Below are positions 53,001 through 62,309 of a stretch of 64,000 bases of DNA, in pieces. This DNA is from Rhynchopus sp. YZ270_cl-10 (Eukaryota > Euglenozoa > Diplonemea > Diplonemida > Diplonemidae): contig OZ037850.1 of NCBI GenBank assembly GCA_964035575.1, forward strand, positions 1,322,501-1,386,500, read 5' to 3'. Under the pieces are notes generated by a model, which ran no database searches, was not told the origin of the DNA, and worked only from the letters and a program-made list of their open reading frames with translations. Position numbers and translations under genes: made by a program. The stretch's first letter is position 1. The number at the start of each line of letters is the position of its first letter.

Positions 53001-54382
53001 TTGGTGGGGCACCGGACGTGCGCTCTGTGATACAAACGGAAGGCAACACACTTGCGGGGACACCTGGGTGGATGGCGCCTGAGGTTGTTGACAACGGACC
53101 TGTGTTTGTGAAGAGCGGGAAGCCTGCGGACATCTACAGTGTTGGGTGCACGTTGTCTGAGGTGCTGAACAAGGGTGTTCCCCCTGGTCCTGCAGTCATG
53201 AACGTGTGGGCGTGGGTGGTGAAGGAGGAGGGGGCCGGGCCGAAGCCTCTGGAGAACATTGCAACAGGCATCAGCGAAGACGCGAGGGATGTGATTGAAA
53301 TGTGTCTGAAACACGATGCTGAAGATCGCCCAACAATTGAGGAGCTTGAGAAACACCCGTTCTTCGGATCTCAGACGACAAGCAGTCTTTCGAGCAACGC
53401 ACGGTACTTCTCAACACAACAGGAGCGCCTCACTTACGATGACATGAGCAGCTGGGCACAGACCGACACTCTTGGACAAGGATCCTTCGGGACAGTGTAC
53501 CTGGGACAACTTCCCGATGCACGTCAGGTTGCAGTCAAGGTGATCACAGTGAAAAGCAAAGGGAACATTGCAGAACTTCGCAGGCAAGCCGAGGCAGAGT
53601 TCCGCATGCTGGAGACACTGCAGCACCCTAACATTGTGCAGTGCCTTGGACACCGATGGGACGGCGACAGACTTGAGATTTTCCTTGAGCTGCTGACTGG
53701 CGGAACGGTGCGGAACCTTGTGAAGCGCATGAAGGGCGGACGCCTGATGGACAGTGTTGTGTGTGTGTACACGAAACAGGTGCTGGAAGCCTTGCAGTAC
53801 CTGCATGGGGGTGCAAACGGACGGCCAGCCATTGCACATCGCGACATCAAGGGTGACAACCTTCTGATTGATCGGGAGGGCACCATCAAGCTTGCTGACT
53901 TTGGGTGCTCCAAGCTGTTTGAGGCGGACGGCGAGGCCGGGACGTTTGTGGGGACGCCGAACTGGATGGCACCTGAGGTGCTGTCGATGAGGGGCAAGCG
54001 TGGTGAGCACTCTTACGGGACAAAGTGCGACATCTGGTCTTTGGGGTGCACTATCATTGAGATGATGGGACACACACCTTGGCGGCAAAACTCGAGCGAC
54101 ACGTCGTATGACGTTATGCACAGAATTGCGTCGAGCGAGGGTGGACCGCCAATTCCTTCTGATGTATCGCAGGCACTCACAGACTTCTGGACACAGTGTT
54201 TTGAGCGAGACCCATGCCAACGTGCTTCGGCTACGGAGCTGCTGCAGTCGCGCTTCATCAACTCCTTTGGAAGCGTGGACAGCTCCAGGCGGCGCTTCCT
54301 CTCTCTGGGTGGAGGTGGAGGTGGCTCCACTATTGACCTCAACAACACAGGCAGCAATTTCAACCCAGGAACGCTCCTGTGA
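50078..54382 (+). CDS. Receptor-like dual protein kinase 3
   Basis: 1434 residues, no intron. The start gives a signal peptide (MGVGVNVACILVLLQVPTAA). The ectodomain has about 340 beta-rich residues, possibly a propeller, then a long T/P/A stalk (LAPPTAAPQTMAPPPTSAP and similar), the cysteine module VLWCENDFTCRVHGD, and a second Cys domain. The membrane helix is at about 643-664 (LLGVGFLLICCLIAVLF). Kinase domain 1 spans about 828-1096 (GRGAFG, AMK, HRDVKGEN, DFG, APE); kinase domain 2 about 1126-1395 (GQGSFG, AVK, HRDIKGDN, DFG, GTPNWMAPE). All catalytic residues are present. The ectodomain is far more diverged from its paralogues than the kinases, as expected if ligand recognition is under diversifying change. 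Confidence 0.93.
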   Translation: MGVGVNVACILVLLQVPTAATAGLDVDWVSWYQRITRARAIQCDSEQSFYYSGRGPQGITVVEFDVHAVEQNYLITENTTNCYASALSLDAGSKRLYSVGGTKNTLTTYDTSQVKDQLRWVAEVNYPASITNCFNITHVGSTVFIGCEGVEQNVHVYTQADTNPTLQPTPFGAGTRLGCTDHVNGVLYTFRDGHVIGYDVRNPNEIALLSNTSLAVSGEFVPHVCDIDNELLLVGGSDGVLILNASHVFPDGSLDVLNPNAHLAGVRIDGVVIKGRVYIVHSTKVYIAAFSMQNPASPTIIRTINAEDYWMYEMCTIGDYFVVAFGESVDEYAITWGTAAPTAAPPTLSPATLSPPTLAPPTAAPQTMAPPPTSAPSTAAPPTAAPLTPAPPTPVPPTPAPHTLTASTDAPTRLPSTDAPKPEPVTSAPKNPTLVPTTDAPSGNVTVPSHVLWCENDFTCRVHGDWRATCVHNKCVCSTAEYNSLPNTNVCVQPPAGDVRSSIVVVLQWDATCSKYESSYDALVYSALEEDLGGSSHASELLCNPTRLYVVMLGTESVKVGAINVGNTIEGQYKRDESYAEIQQNLGAVSGTIVVSTSCETNGSRVALRDKYNKCRVYACADTHTLQNGVCTLVVEDSSGTPVYLYALLGVGFLLICCLIAVLFTQLFPRKTKKFTSAIWVEDTDEDEGLQLTLVENEVKTPNTGDLVPNQATMSSWHVSNDKVSPVSGTLLSNVDYERPRMSHLLSADGPMFGFGDNSKSVLQSEVQKSILQTEYPTNRKEANRLVEESFDLMEETNFGVIGTLRGPWEVNKKRRIGPFHDRKLVGWKSSRLLGRGAFGSVHIGEVRAEGRLIAMKTQERKSEEEAKETAEQVEIFRKMGQHKNVVSMLDVIYVCETHTMCIFMEYVDGPTLSSLAQAGMDEMEAARIMRHVVAGLKHLHSHDLVHRDVKGENVLLSADRSVAKLCDFGFLKMLGGAPDVRSVIQTEGNTLAGTPGWMAPEVVDNGPVFVKSGKPADIYSVGCTLSEVLNKGVPPGPAVMNVWAWVVKEEGAGPKPLENIATGISEDARDVIEMCLKHDAEDRPTIEELEKHPFFGSQTTSSLSSNARYFSTQQERLTYDDMSSWAQTDTLGQGSFGTVYLGQLPDARQVAVKVITVKSKGNIAELRRQAEAEFRMLETLQHPNIVQCLGHRWDGDRLEIFLELLTGGTVRNLVKRMKGGRLMDSVVCVYTKQVLEALQYLHGGANGRPAIAHRDIKGDNLLIDREGTIKLADFGCSKLFEADGEAGTFVGTPNWMAPEVLSMRGKRGEHSYGTKCDIWSLGCTIIEMMGHTPWRQNSSDTSYDVMHRIASSEGGPPIPSDVSQALTDFWTQCFERDPCQRASATELLQSRFINSFGSVDSSRRRFLSLGGGGGGSTIDLNNTGSNFNPGTLL

Positions 54383-55035
54383 GGCGACAATGCTAGTGAT
54401 GTCCGAGCACGCCTTTAATGGCAATGCTGTCCCAGGTCACGGAGAGGAACAATGGTTTGTATGTGCGTATGTTTAGTTCCCCAGTAGTCAACCTTTTGTT
54501 GGTTGTCAGGGCTGTGTATTTGAATGCGTTGCTTTGTTAATTCTGTGCTCTCCCTCTTTTTGATTATTCCTTTTCCAGATTATTCGGAGTGTGCGTTTCC
54601 TTTTTTTTCTTTCTGATTTTGATAAAAGCGATACTTTTGTAATTTTGCCATACTCTTAAGTGACGAGGCCCGGCTACAGAGGACGTTGTGTTCAGAGCCT
54701 TTTCTTTAATCATGGTGATTCTGGGAGTGAAGCCCCTAATCATCGTAAAGGCGCTGCCAACACCTTGCCCTCGCTTCTTTTATTTGGAGGAATCTCGACA
54801 CAAAGCAGGGGTGTATGCCACCATTTGTGGTCATTCGATACGCTGATTTCATATTTTCTTCGTGGAGTATGGCCCAACTTCTTGGATGTGTGCACATACA
54901 AGATTTTTTTTTTTCACGCTGGTGGCGCCCATTTCCCTCGTCACTTTCCCCCTCCCCTTTTGCTACTTGTAAGGTAGCCCTTTTTCCGTTGTTTTTTTCA
55001 AGGTGAGGAGGAAGCACGAAGGTTCATCTTGCAAT

Positions 55036-55565
55036 TTTCAACTTACCTTCCTTCACCCCCCCCCTGTAAGGGCAACCGTAGGTGAAGTAAGGTATAGTAT
55101 TGAAATCGATGTGGGGGGGGGAGTAAAGGGTCAATTTTACAAAACCAGATTTTGAGGAAAATTTTAGCCGAAAATGGGCCCCACGTATAAGCAACCGGGC
55201 TCATATTTCTCAAAATTTAAGTGGTCAAAAAATTGTCCAATTTTCGAGATTGACCCCACCACTGCACGGGCGGAGCCCAAAAATGCAAATAAGGACCCTT
55301 TTTCAACTTACCTTCCTTCACCCCCCCTGTAAGGGCAACCGTAGGTGAAGTAAGGTATAGTATTGAAATCGATGTGGGGGGGGAGTAAAGGGTCAATTTT
55401 ACAAAACCAGATTTTGAGGAAAATTTTAGCCGAAAATGGGCCCCACGTATAAGCAACCGGGCTCATATTTCTCAAAATTTAAGTGGTCAAAAAATTGTCC
55501 AATTTTCGAGATTGACCCCACCACTGCACGGGCGGAGCCCAAAAATGCAAATAAGGACCCTTTTT
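55036..55565 (+). repeat. Tandem duplication of a 265-bp unit
   Basis: Two nearly identical copies, offset 265 bp, each starting near CAACTTACCTTCCTTCACCC and ending at AAATAAGGACCCTTTTT. Each holds an inverted repeat CTTACCTTCCTTCACC/GGTGAAGTAAGG. Confidence 0.9.
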
Positions 55566-56217
55566 AATTTGTTCTCTTGAAATGTGTAATTTCATGTTTT
55601 CGCGAAAAAAATTACAACTGATCCTACAAGGGTTGAAGGAAGGTGGTTGAAAACAACAATAACAACAAGGACAAGTAATTGCTAAGAAAAAAGCGGGGTG
55701 TGCTGTGGAAAACTCGGCGCGATTTTCGAACCACCGTAGCATCCTGGCGATTTGCTGGAGGTGCTGATGTGCCTGGTGTGATCGATGTGTTGTAGTCTGT
55801 GCATTCTGTGTTCCTTCCGCACTGCTCCAACGACGACGACAATGTGGGGAGCCTGTGGACAAAAACGAGCTGGACCACGCCGAGCCTGCCGAGCCGACGT
55901 CCAACAACGCTCTCGAGCGGATGGTGCTGGACGAAGAGGACAGCCCCCCTTCTTGAACGTTTCAGATGCTGGCGTCCCAGTGGGTCTGGCAGCGTACGAA
56001 GAGCGTTAGCATACCTGCAGAAGAGCAGAAAGCTGGGCGTGTTGTAGATTATTTCTACAGGATGGAGTTCCACATCACACCCCGTTTTTTTTCCGATAGC
56101 AATTACTTGTTTTTTTTGATCAATACCACACCGAACGAATGACCCCTTTTTCTTGGTCGCTGTTGATAATTATTATTCGTTTCGTTCCGTTTCTTCCGCG
56201 ATTATCCGTCGCATCTT

Positions 56218-56291
56218 AAGGTGACTAAGCACGAGGTTCAAAACATTAAGTAATCTAATCAGACTAAGCACGAGAGGCTTAGGGTCATCTT
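56218..56291 (+). ncRNA. Recurrent hairpins H15a (partial) and H15b
   Basis: The first copy breaks off after AAGGTGACTAAGCACGAGG; the second is AGACTAAGC, ACGAGAG, GCTTAGGGTCATCTT, then ATAAACATTT. The spacer TTCAAAACATTAAGTAAT is shared with the pair at 34080-34186. Confidence 0.5.
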
Positions 56292-56453
56292 ATAAACATT
56301 TTTTTTATCGGACTTACTTAGGAAAACTTTTTCCAGGTGAGCGTGACAAGAGCGGACGCTCTTGTCACCAATGTGTTTTTTCGTTGTGGAAAAAAAACAC
56401 CCCCCTTTCTTCCATCTCAGACATGCAGATCCCTTTGCAAGCCTATCATTGGT

Positions 56454-56483
56454 TAAGGTGACTGAGCACGAGAGGAGGGTCAT
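56454..56483 (+). ncRNA. Recurrent hairpin H16 (short stem)
   Basis: AAGGTGACTGAGC, ACGAGAG, then GAGGGTCATTTTT; the inner 3' half of the stem is partly lost. Confidence 0.4.
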
Positions 56484-56810
56484 TTTTTTATAATATTTTC
56501 TGACTTTGTGGGTGCGTCCAAGATTGAGACAATAAAGAGAAACGGTGGTTGTTTTTTTTTTTCTTTCCCCCCAACCAGATCCTACATCACTTCAATGCTC
56601 CCCCTTCATCTGACTGTTGAGTGGAAGCGTTGATTAAAAACATGTCAGATGGAAACCACGAAATGTAGGACTACATGATTGGGTCCAACTGCCCGGTCAC
56701 TGTCGTGAGAGGGCAGTTGTATTGCAAAAAAAAAGACTCTCTTTTGAGAACTGGTGTATACCCTTTTGCAGCAAACCCCCTCAATCAGTCTACCCTTTTG
56801 AATACTGTAT

Positions 56811-57752
56811 CAGTCCTATTCGTGGTCATTTACCCCCCCCCCTAAATTTACCCCCCCCCTTATTTTACCCCCTTTTTCAGAAAAAAACGGTTCAGGCCAA
56901 AATAACATGGTAATTTACCCCCCCCCCCCCCTTATAATACCCTGTTGTGGCTGGTACTTTACCCCCCTGGGGGGGTAAAGTACCAGCCACCAGGTAATTT
57001 TTGGGTAATTATCGCCGCAACACGCCAGGTGGTGTTTTGTCACGAGTGACCTAAACCCACGAGCGAAGCGAGGGGGTTCAGGGAACGAGTGGCAAAACAC
57101 CACCTGGCGTGTAATTATGGGGTAATAGTTTCACTTAGTGCAGCGCATACCTGTTTTGTTTTATGGTTTGCTGGGAGGGGCTGATGTGTTCAGCGGGTCG
57201 TACATCCGGAGACTGTAGGACTCGTCTGATTTGAAGCTGGAGACAAGCTCGAAATGAGGAAAGGGGTAAAGTGCAAATAATCTTTCACCCTGTTTTACAT
57301 CACGTGTGCAGGTAGATGGGTGCAGGTGGGTACGTTTGTGCTGCGTGGGCGATACGTTTGGGACACCTCACGGAATCTGAGGCAACACCGTGATCCCTGA
57401 CCAGTCATGGTTCAGGCACGGGCAGAAAGATGATGTGGATGATGTGGATCCATGATGCATGACTGCTTGCGATGTCGCAAGGAAGTGAGGAATTTTTTTC
57501 AGATGACACATTTGTCATGAGAGCATGTGTCGTCACACTGTGTTGTGCAAAATTTTACCCCACCGTGTATGAAAAAGTCCCCCCTTCCCACCCAAAAACA
57601 TGACCTAACCCATAACATGGTAATTTACCCCCCCCCCCCCCCCCCCCTTACCCCCTCATTTACCCCCCCCCCTTATTTTACCCCCTTATTTCCAAAATTT
57701 CCGGTTCACCGACCCAAAGGGGGGGGGGGGTAAATGACCACGAATAGGACTG
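56811..57752. mobile_element. 942-bp inverted-repeat element E1 with AT target duplication
   Basis: Ends CAGTCCTATTCGTGGTCATT and its complement, each followed inward by a C- or G-run. Flanks are GTAT and ATAATT; the paralogous empty site at 42763-42770 reads GTATAATT, which supports a 2-bp AT duplication. The inside has a perfect palindrome (TGGCTGGTACTTTACCCCC and complement, about 56949-56991) and the foldback at 57020-57112. Confidence 0.8.
57020..57112. repeat. Foldback with ACACGCCAGGTGGTGTTTTG arms
   Basis: Near-perfect palindrome: arms ACACGCCAGGTGGTGTTTTG, then CACGAGTG, with CCCACGAGCGAAGCGAGGG at the centre. It is flanked by TAATTAT on both sides. An inverted copy is at 59080-59165 inside E2, and a relative at 44164-44318. 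Confidence 0.65.
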
Positions 57753-58467
57753 ATAATTTTTTTAAATACAGAAACAGGGTAAAAGTTAATAAGAAACCAA
57801 TCCACTGAAAGGTTCAATTGGTTCAATACACGGAAATATTTGCGTTTTCTCGTTGCTTTTCACACTTTTGCGACGCATAAAACAGATTAGATGTTCTCTG
57901 TACAGAACGTCCGTTGTACCTTCAAAGTATATGAAACCAATCTTTTTTTTTAAATTTTCCAAGCATTTGGCAAGAAATAGAATCGACGGAAGGTGGCGTG
58001 CCTGCAAATTGCTTTTTTTCTCATTCGGTATTTGTATTACCGCCACTCACCCTCGTACAGCGAAAAACACAATTTGCAGAACGGTAACCAAAAAAAGTTG
58101 ATTTTTTGTTTTTGTTTTCTTTTTGTTCACTTGGCATGACTGAAGTCAGATTCTATTTTTAATGCTTCACATTCCGACATCATTTCATTGTGCACAAACC
58201 CTGTCCATCCTTTTGACATTGTCTTTGCCAATGCTGGAAAGAAAAAAAAAAAAAACACACATGAACCACAACAGCGCCAAGCGCGATACTCACGACAGTT
58301 TACACGAGGAAACACAATATTATAGCCTACCCCCTTTTTTTTCTTTCCCGTGTGATTTTAACACTCACAGACACTTTTTTTTGGTCCGCGAATCAATTTA
58401 TTAGGCGTGCGTCCATCTGTGACACTCATCTTTGTTTTTGGGTATCTTTTTTTTTCAAATATCATAT
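57753..58467 (+). other. Non-coding flank shared with the kinase 2 downstream region
   Basis: Between elements E1 and E2. The left part continues the 42760-type sequence (AACAGGGTAAAAGTT); the segment 57970-58150 matches 40505-40730. Short open frames only. Confidence 0.5.
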
Positions 58468-59269
58468 CAGTCCTATTCGTGGTCATTTACCCCCCCCCCC
58501 CCCCCCTTTGGGTCGGTGAACCGGAAATTTTGGAAATAGGGGGGTAAAATAAGGGGGGGGGGGTAAATTACCATGTTATGGGTTTGGTCATGTTTTTGGG
58601 TGGGAAGGGGGGACTTTTTCATACACGGTGGGGTAAAATTTTGCACAACACAGTGTGACAACACATGCTCTCATGACAAATGTATCGTCTGAAAAAAATT
58701 CCTCGCCTCCTTGCGACATCGCAAGCAGTCATGAATCATGGATCCACATCATCCACATCATCTTTCTGCCCGTGCCTGTACCATGACTGGTCAGGGATGA
58801 CGATGTTGCCTCAGATTCTGTGAGGTGTCCCAAACGTATCGCCCACGCAGCACAAACGTACCCTGCACCCATCTACCTGCACACGCGATGCAAAACAGGG
58901 TGAAGGATTCTTTGCATTTTACCCCTTTCCTCATTTCGAGCTTGTCTCCAGATTCAAATCAGACGAGTCTCCGGATGTACGACCCGCTGAACACATCAGC
59001 CCCTCCCAGCAAACCATAAAACAAAACAGGTATGCGCTGCATTATGTGAAACTATCACCCCATAATTACACGCCAGGTGGTGTTTTGCCACTCGTTCCCT
59101 GAACCCCCTCGCTTCGCTCGTGGGTTAAGATCACTCGTGACAAAACACCACCTGGCGTGTCGCGGTGATAATTACCCAAAATTTGCCTGGTGGCTGGTAC
59201 TTTACCCCCCCAGGGGGGTAAAGTACCAGCCACAACAGGGTATTATAAGGGGGGGGGGGGGGGGGGGGG

Positions 59270-60478
59270 TAGGGGGTAGCAAACCCCACGTAAAAAGTGA
59301 GGCAAACACGATTTTTTTGACTTTTGAAAAAAAAAGCTTTCTATGTCATTCTGACCATACTCTCCGACCCATACCCCCCAAAAAACACCCCCTGACTCGG
59401 TTTCCACCCGAAATAGCACTTTCTGTGCCCAAAAATGGACAAATTCAAAAAAAAAATTTTTTGGCCAGGACTTGGTACCTTTGGTGGGTACCAGGTCCTG
59501 GCACCCTTTTTAAAACATGGTTCTAAGTTCCACCAAGTCCCTCTAAACACCCCGAAACCGCCTGGGTACCCCTCGGGATGGGTTCTGGGGTGAAAATATG
59601 TGGCTTTGGGGCCTTTTCTGGCCCCAGAATGAGTAAAAGCGGTCCAAACAGCAGGTGGTGCAGATGAAGGCCACAGTGGAGAGAACCACACGCTGCTTTT
59701 TGGACCGCTTTTACACATTCTGGGGCTAGAAAAACCCCCAAAGCCACATATTTTCACCCCAGAACCTATCCCGAGGGGTACCCAGGCGGTTTCGGGGTGT
59801 TAATCACCTTTGTTCGCATGCTTTTTTTACTTTTTTTTTGATTTTTCTTGAAAATCTTGGTTTTCCTGTAGGTGTGGTATTTCTATTGGCACTATATTGT
59901 CACTCAGGTTGGGAGGGGGACAGTGATGGAACACAACGCATTTTTGACCCAAAAAACAGGGTACTTCACCTATTTTGAGGTCGGGGAATCAATTCCGGGG
60001 TGATTTTTGGACATTAGAGACGTTCTGGGGGTCTCATTGGGGGTGTTGGTGCTCGTGACAAGGTAAAAAGCAAGTGTGTATTTAATAAACCATGGAGTGT
60101 TGGGTGTGTCAAATCACTCTGAGACGCCTCTGGGGACCAGAAAAGGCCCCAAAGCCACATATTTTCACCCCAGAACCCATCCCGAGGGGTACCCAGGCGG
60201 TTTCGGGGTGTTTAGAGGGACTTGGTGGAACTTAGAACCATGTTTTAAAAAGGGTGCCAGGACCTGGTACCCACCAAAGGTACCAAGTCCTGGCCAAAAA
60301 ATTTTTTTTTTGAATTTGTCCATTTTTGGGCACAGAAAGTGCTATTTCGGGTGGAAACCGAGTCAGGGGGTGTTTTTTGGGGGGTATGGGTCGGAGAGTA
60401 TGGTCAGAATGACATAGAAAGCTTTTTTTTTCAAAAGTCAAAAAAATCGTGTTTGCCTCGGGCTTTTGCTACCCCCTA
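59270..60478. mobile_element. TAGGGG-type inverted-repeat element T4
   Basis: Ends TAGGGGGTAGCAAA and TTTGCTACCCCCTA; arms of about 330 bp are near-perfect inverted copies (59270-59600 and 60150-60478). A third part-copy of the arm forms a palindrome around 59660. Left flank is 21 G. Non-coding. Confidence 0.65.
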
Positions 60479-60480
60479 GG

Positions 60481-60715
60481 CATAGTGTGCAGACGAACAA
60501 AATGTTCGTCGATGTTCGTCGTGGGGGGGAAAAAAAAAATTGTTCGTCGATGTTCGTCGTTGTTCGTCGATGTTCGTCGTTGTTCGTCGTGGGTTGCCCT
60601 TGTGGCAGGGACCTGTTCGTCGATGTTCGTCGATGTTCGTCGACGAACATCGACGAACAAAACCGACGAACATTTTGTTCGTCGACGAACCAAAAATGTT
60701 CGTCTGCACACTATG
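60481..60715. mobile_element. Small foldback with a TGTTCGTCGA decamer array
   Basis: Arms CATAGTGTGCAGACGAACA and complement; between them repeated TGTTCGTCGA/T units that switch to CGACGAACA. Flanked by CCTAGG on each side, either a 6-bp duplication or part of the palindrome. Confidence 0.6.
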
Positions 60716-60735
60716 CCTAGGGGGGGGGGGGGGGG

Positions 60736-62309
60736 TAGGGGCCGCAGTCCCCTAAGGAAATTATGTAACAATAATTATTTCGTCATTTTTTGGGCATCTA
60801 GTGGGCACCTCAGGGTGTGTCTGACACCCAAAATAGGTTTCCGGGGCAGTGTGACCCAGAATTTCATGGTTTGGCACCTCAGAAAGTGAAAAAAGTGTGA
60901 AAAAATAGGATTTTCAGCCCTTTTGGCCATTTGGGGCAAAATGGCCAATTTTGGCACATTTTTTGCTTTGTGGGGGTATTTGGGGCTATTTCACCCCCAA
61001 AACCACTCAGAACATGTTCTAGGCACCTATTTTCAACCACAATTACCCATACAGGGGGGTATTCCGCTCAAGAAATGGTTTTGTTGGGGTTATTTTCAGC
61101 AAATTTTCACTAAGTTTCACTAAGTTTTGCCTAAGTTTCACTAAGTTTTACTAAGTTTCACTAAGTTTTGGTCAAAAAAAATGCAAAAAAAATGCAAAAA
61201 ACACGAAAAATTGCACAAAAAATGGGAGGAACCGAACAAATATGTATGGTATGGCAAAAATGTGTCCTTTTTTTTGGGTGATTGATTACCAGAAACACCA
61301 AAAAAATGGAAAATAAAGCACAAATCGGCCATTTGGGCCATTTTGGGACAAATGACCATTTTTGACCAAATTTTCAAAAAAATTGTAAAATTTCGACATC
61401 ATGACAGCTGCTTGGACACAAAACTACCCCAGGGATGTCCCGTGAGTCTATTCCGACCTGTTTTGGACACTTTAGGTACTTTTTTTGGCCGTTTTTTGGT
61501 GTTTTGAGGTCAAAATGACCCCTGTCTACCCCCTGTCCAGGGGTCATATTCGACTCAATATTTCAAACCAAGATCGGTTCGAGGGGCCCAAAAGGGTGCA
61601 GCTCGTCGAAATCAGGCCCACAGGACCCCTAGGAGTACGATTTCCACAGGAGAGTGGCCCCAAGAGGCCTCTGGCGTCCCTAATTTGGCATTTTTTAGCC
61701 CAAAAACCGCCCCTACCCCCCTCTCTGGGGGGAGGGCAATTTTTCACTCATTTTCCCCATTTCTAGTGCTTCTGAGTCCTCCAAAGGGTAAAAAAACGGT
61801 TCCGTTGGGTCCGCAGACCATTTTTTGGGGGGGTACATACCAAAATTTGCACCATACCCTACTTTATGTGATGGCCAGGGGAAAAATCCTGGCCTTGGAC
61901 AGGGGGTAGACAGGGGGTGGACAGGGGGTCATTTTGACCAAATTTTGGCCAAATTCACCAAAAAAAAGGAGTAAAAATGTGAAAAACAGGCGAGAATGGA
62001 CTCCAAGCACGTTTTTGGGGCAAAATAGGGCTCAAATGACTCTCTGAAACATCGAATTTGGTGTTTTTTCATGTTTTTTCATGAAAAATCGGGGTTTTGG
62101 CCAAAATGGCCAAAACCCCCAAAAAGCCAGTTTTTTGCTATTTTTTCCCATTTTTTCACATTCTAGAGTCGAAGTTTCACCCAATTTTGCCTCACAGGGT
62201 GTTTCTGACCTATTCTGGGGTGGTTCTCTGCAGGTTGTGGCCACTATACGCCAAAAAGTGGCAAAATGAATTATTGTTACATAATTTCCTTAGGGGACTG
62301 CGGCCCCTA
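60736..62309. mobile_element. TAGGGG-type inverted-repeat element T3
   Basis: Ends TAGGGGCCGCAGTCCCCTAA and complement, then AATTATGTAACAATAATT. Left flank 16 G, right flank 19 G. It carries repeats shared with T1 (about 61395-61505) and T2 (about 61545-61880). TTTCACTAAG is repeated several times near 61108-61165. No transposase. Confidence 0.7.

Larger units (their letters stand above)
54383..56810 (+). other. Downstream region of kinase 3
   Basis: No confident gene. Contains a 265-bp tandem duplication (55036-55565), hairpins H14 (55000-55030), H15 (56218-56291) and H16 (56454-56483), a perfect 12-bp-arm hairpin (56343-56368), and a hairpin with AACTGCCC/GGGCAGTT arms (56687-56718). A GC-rich patch at 55780-56080 has coding flavour on the + strand (NELDHAEPAEPTSNNALERM, then AGRVVDYFYRMEFHITP) with an intervening stop; unidentified. 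Confidence 0.5.

Noticed and set aside
5511-56483. The recurrent hairpins as spliced-leader RNA genes
   Set aside because: The AAG|GTGA in the stem and the T-run resemble SL RNAs, but there is no conserved leader exon upstream and copies are dispersed and diverged rather than in an array.
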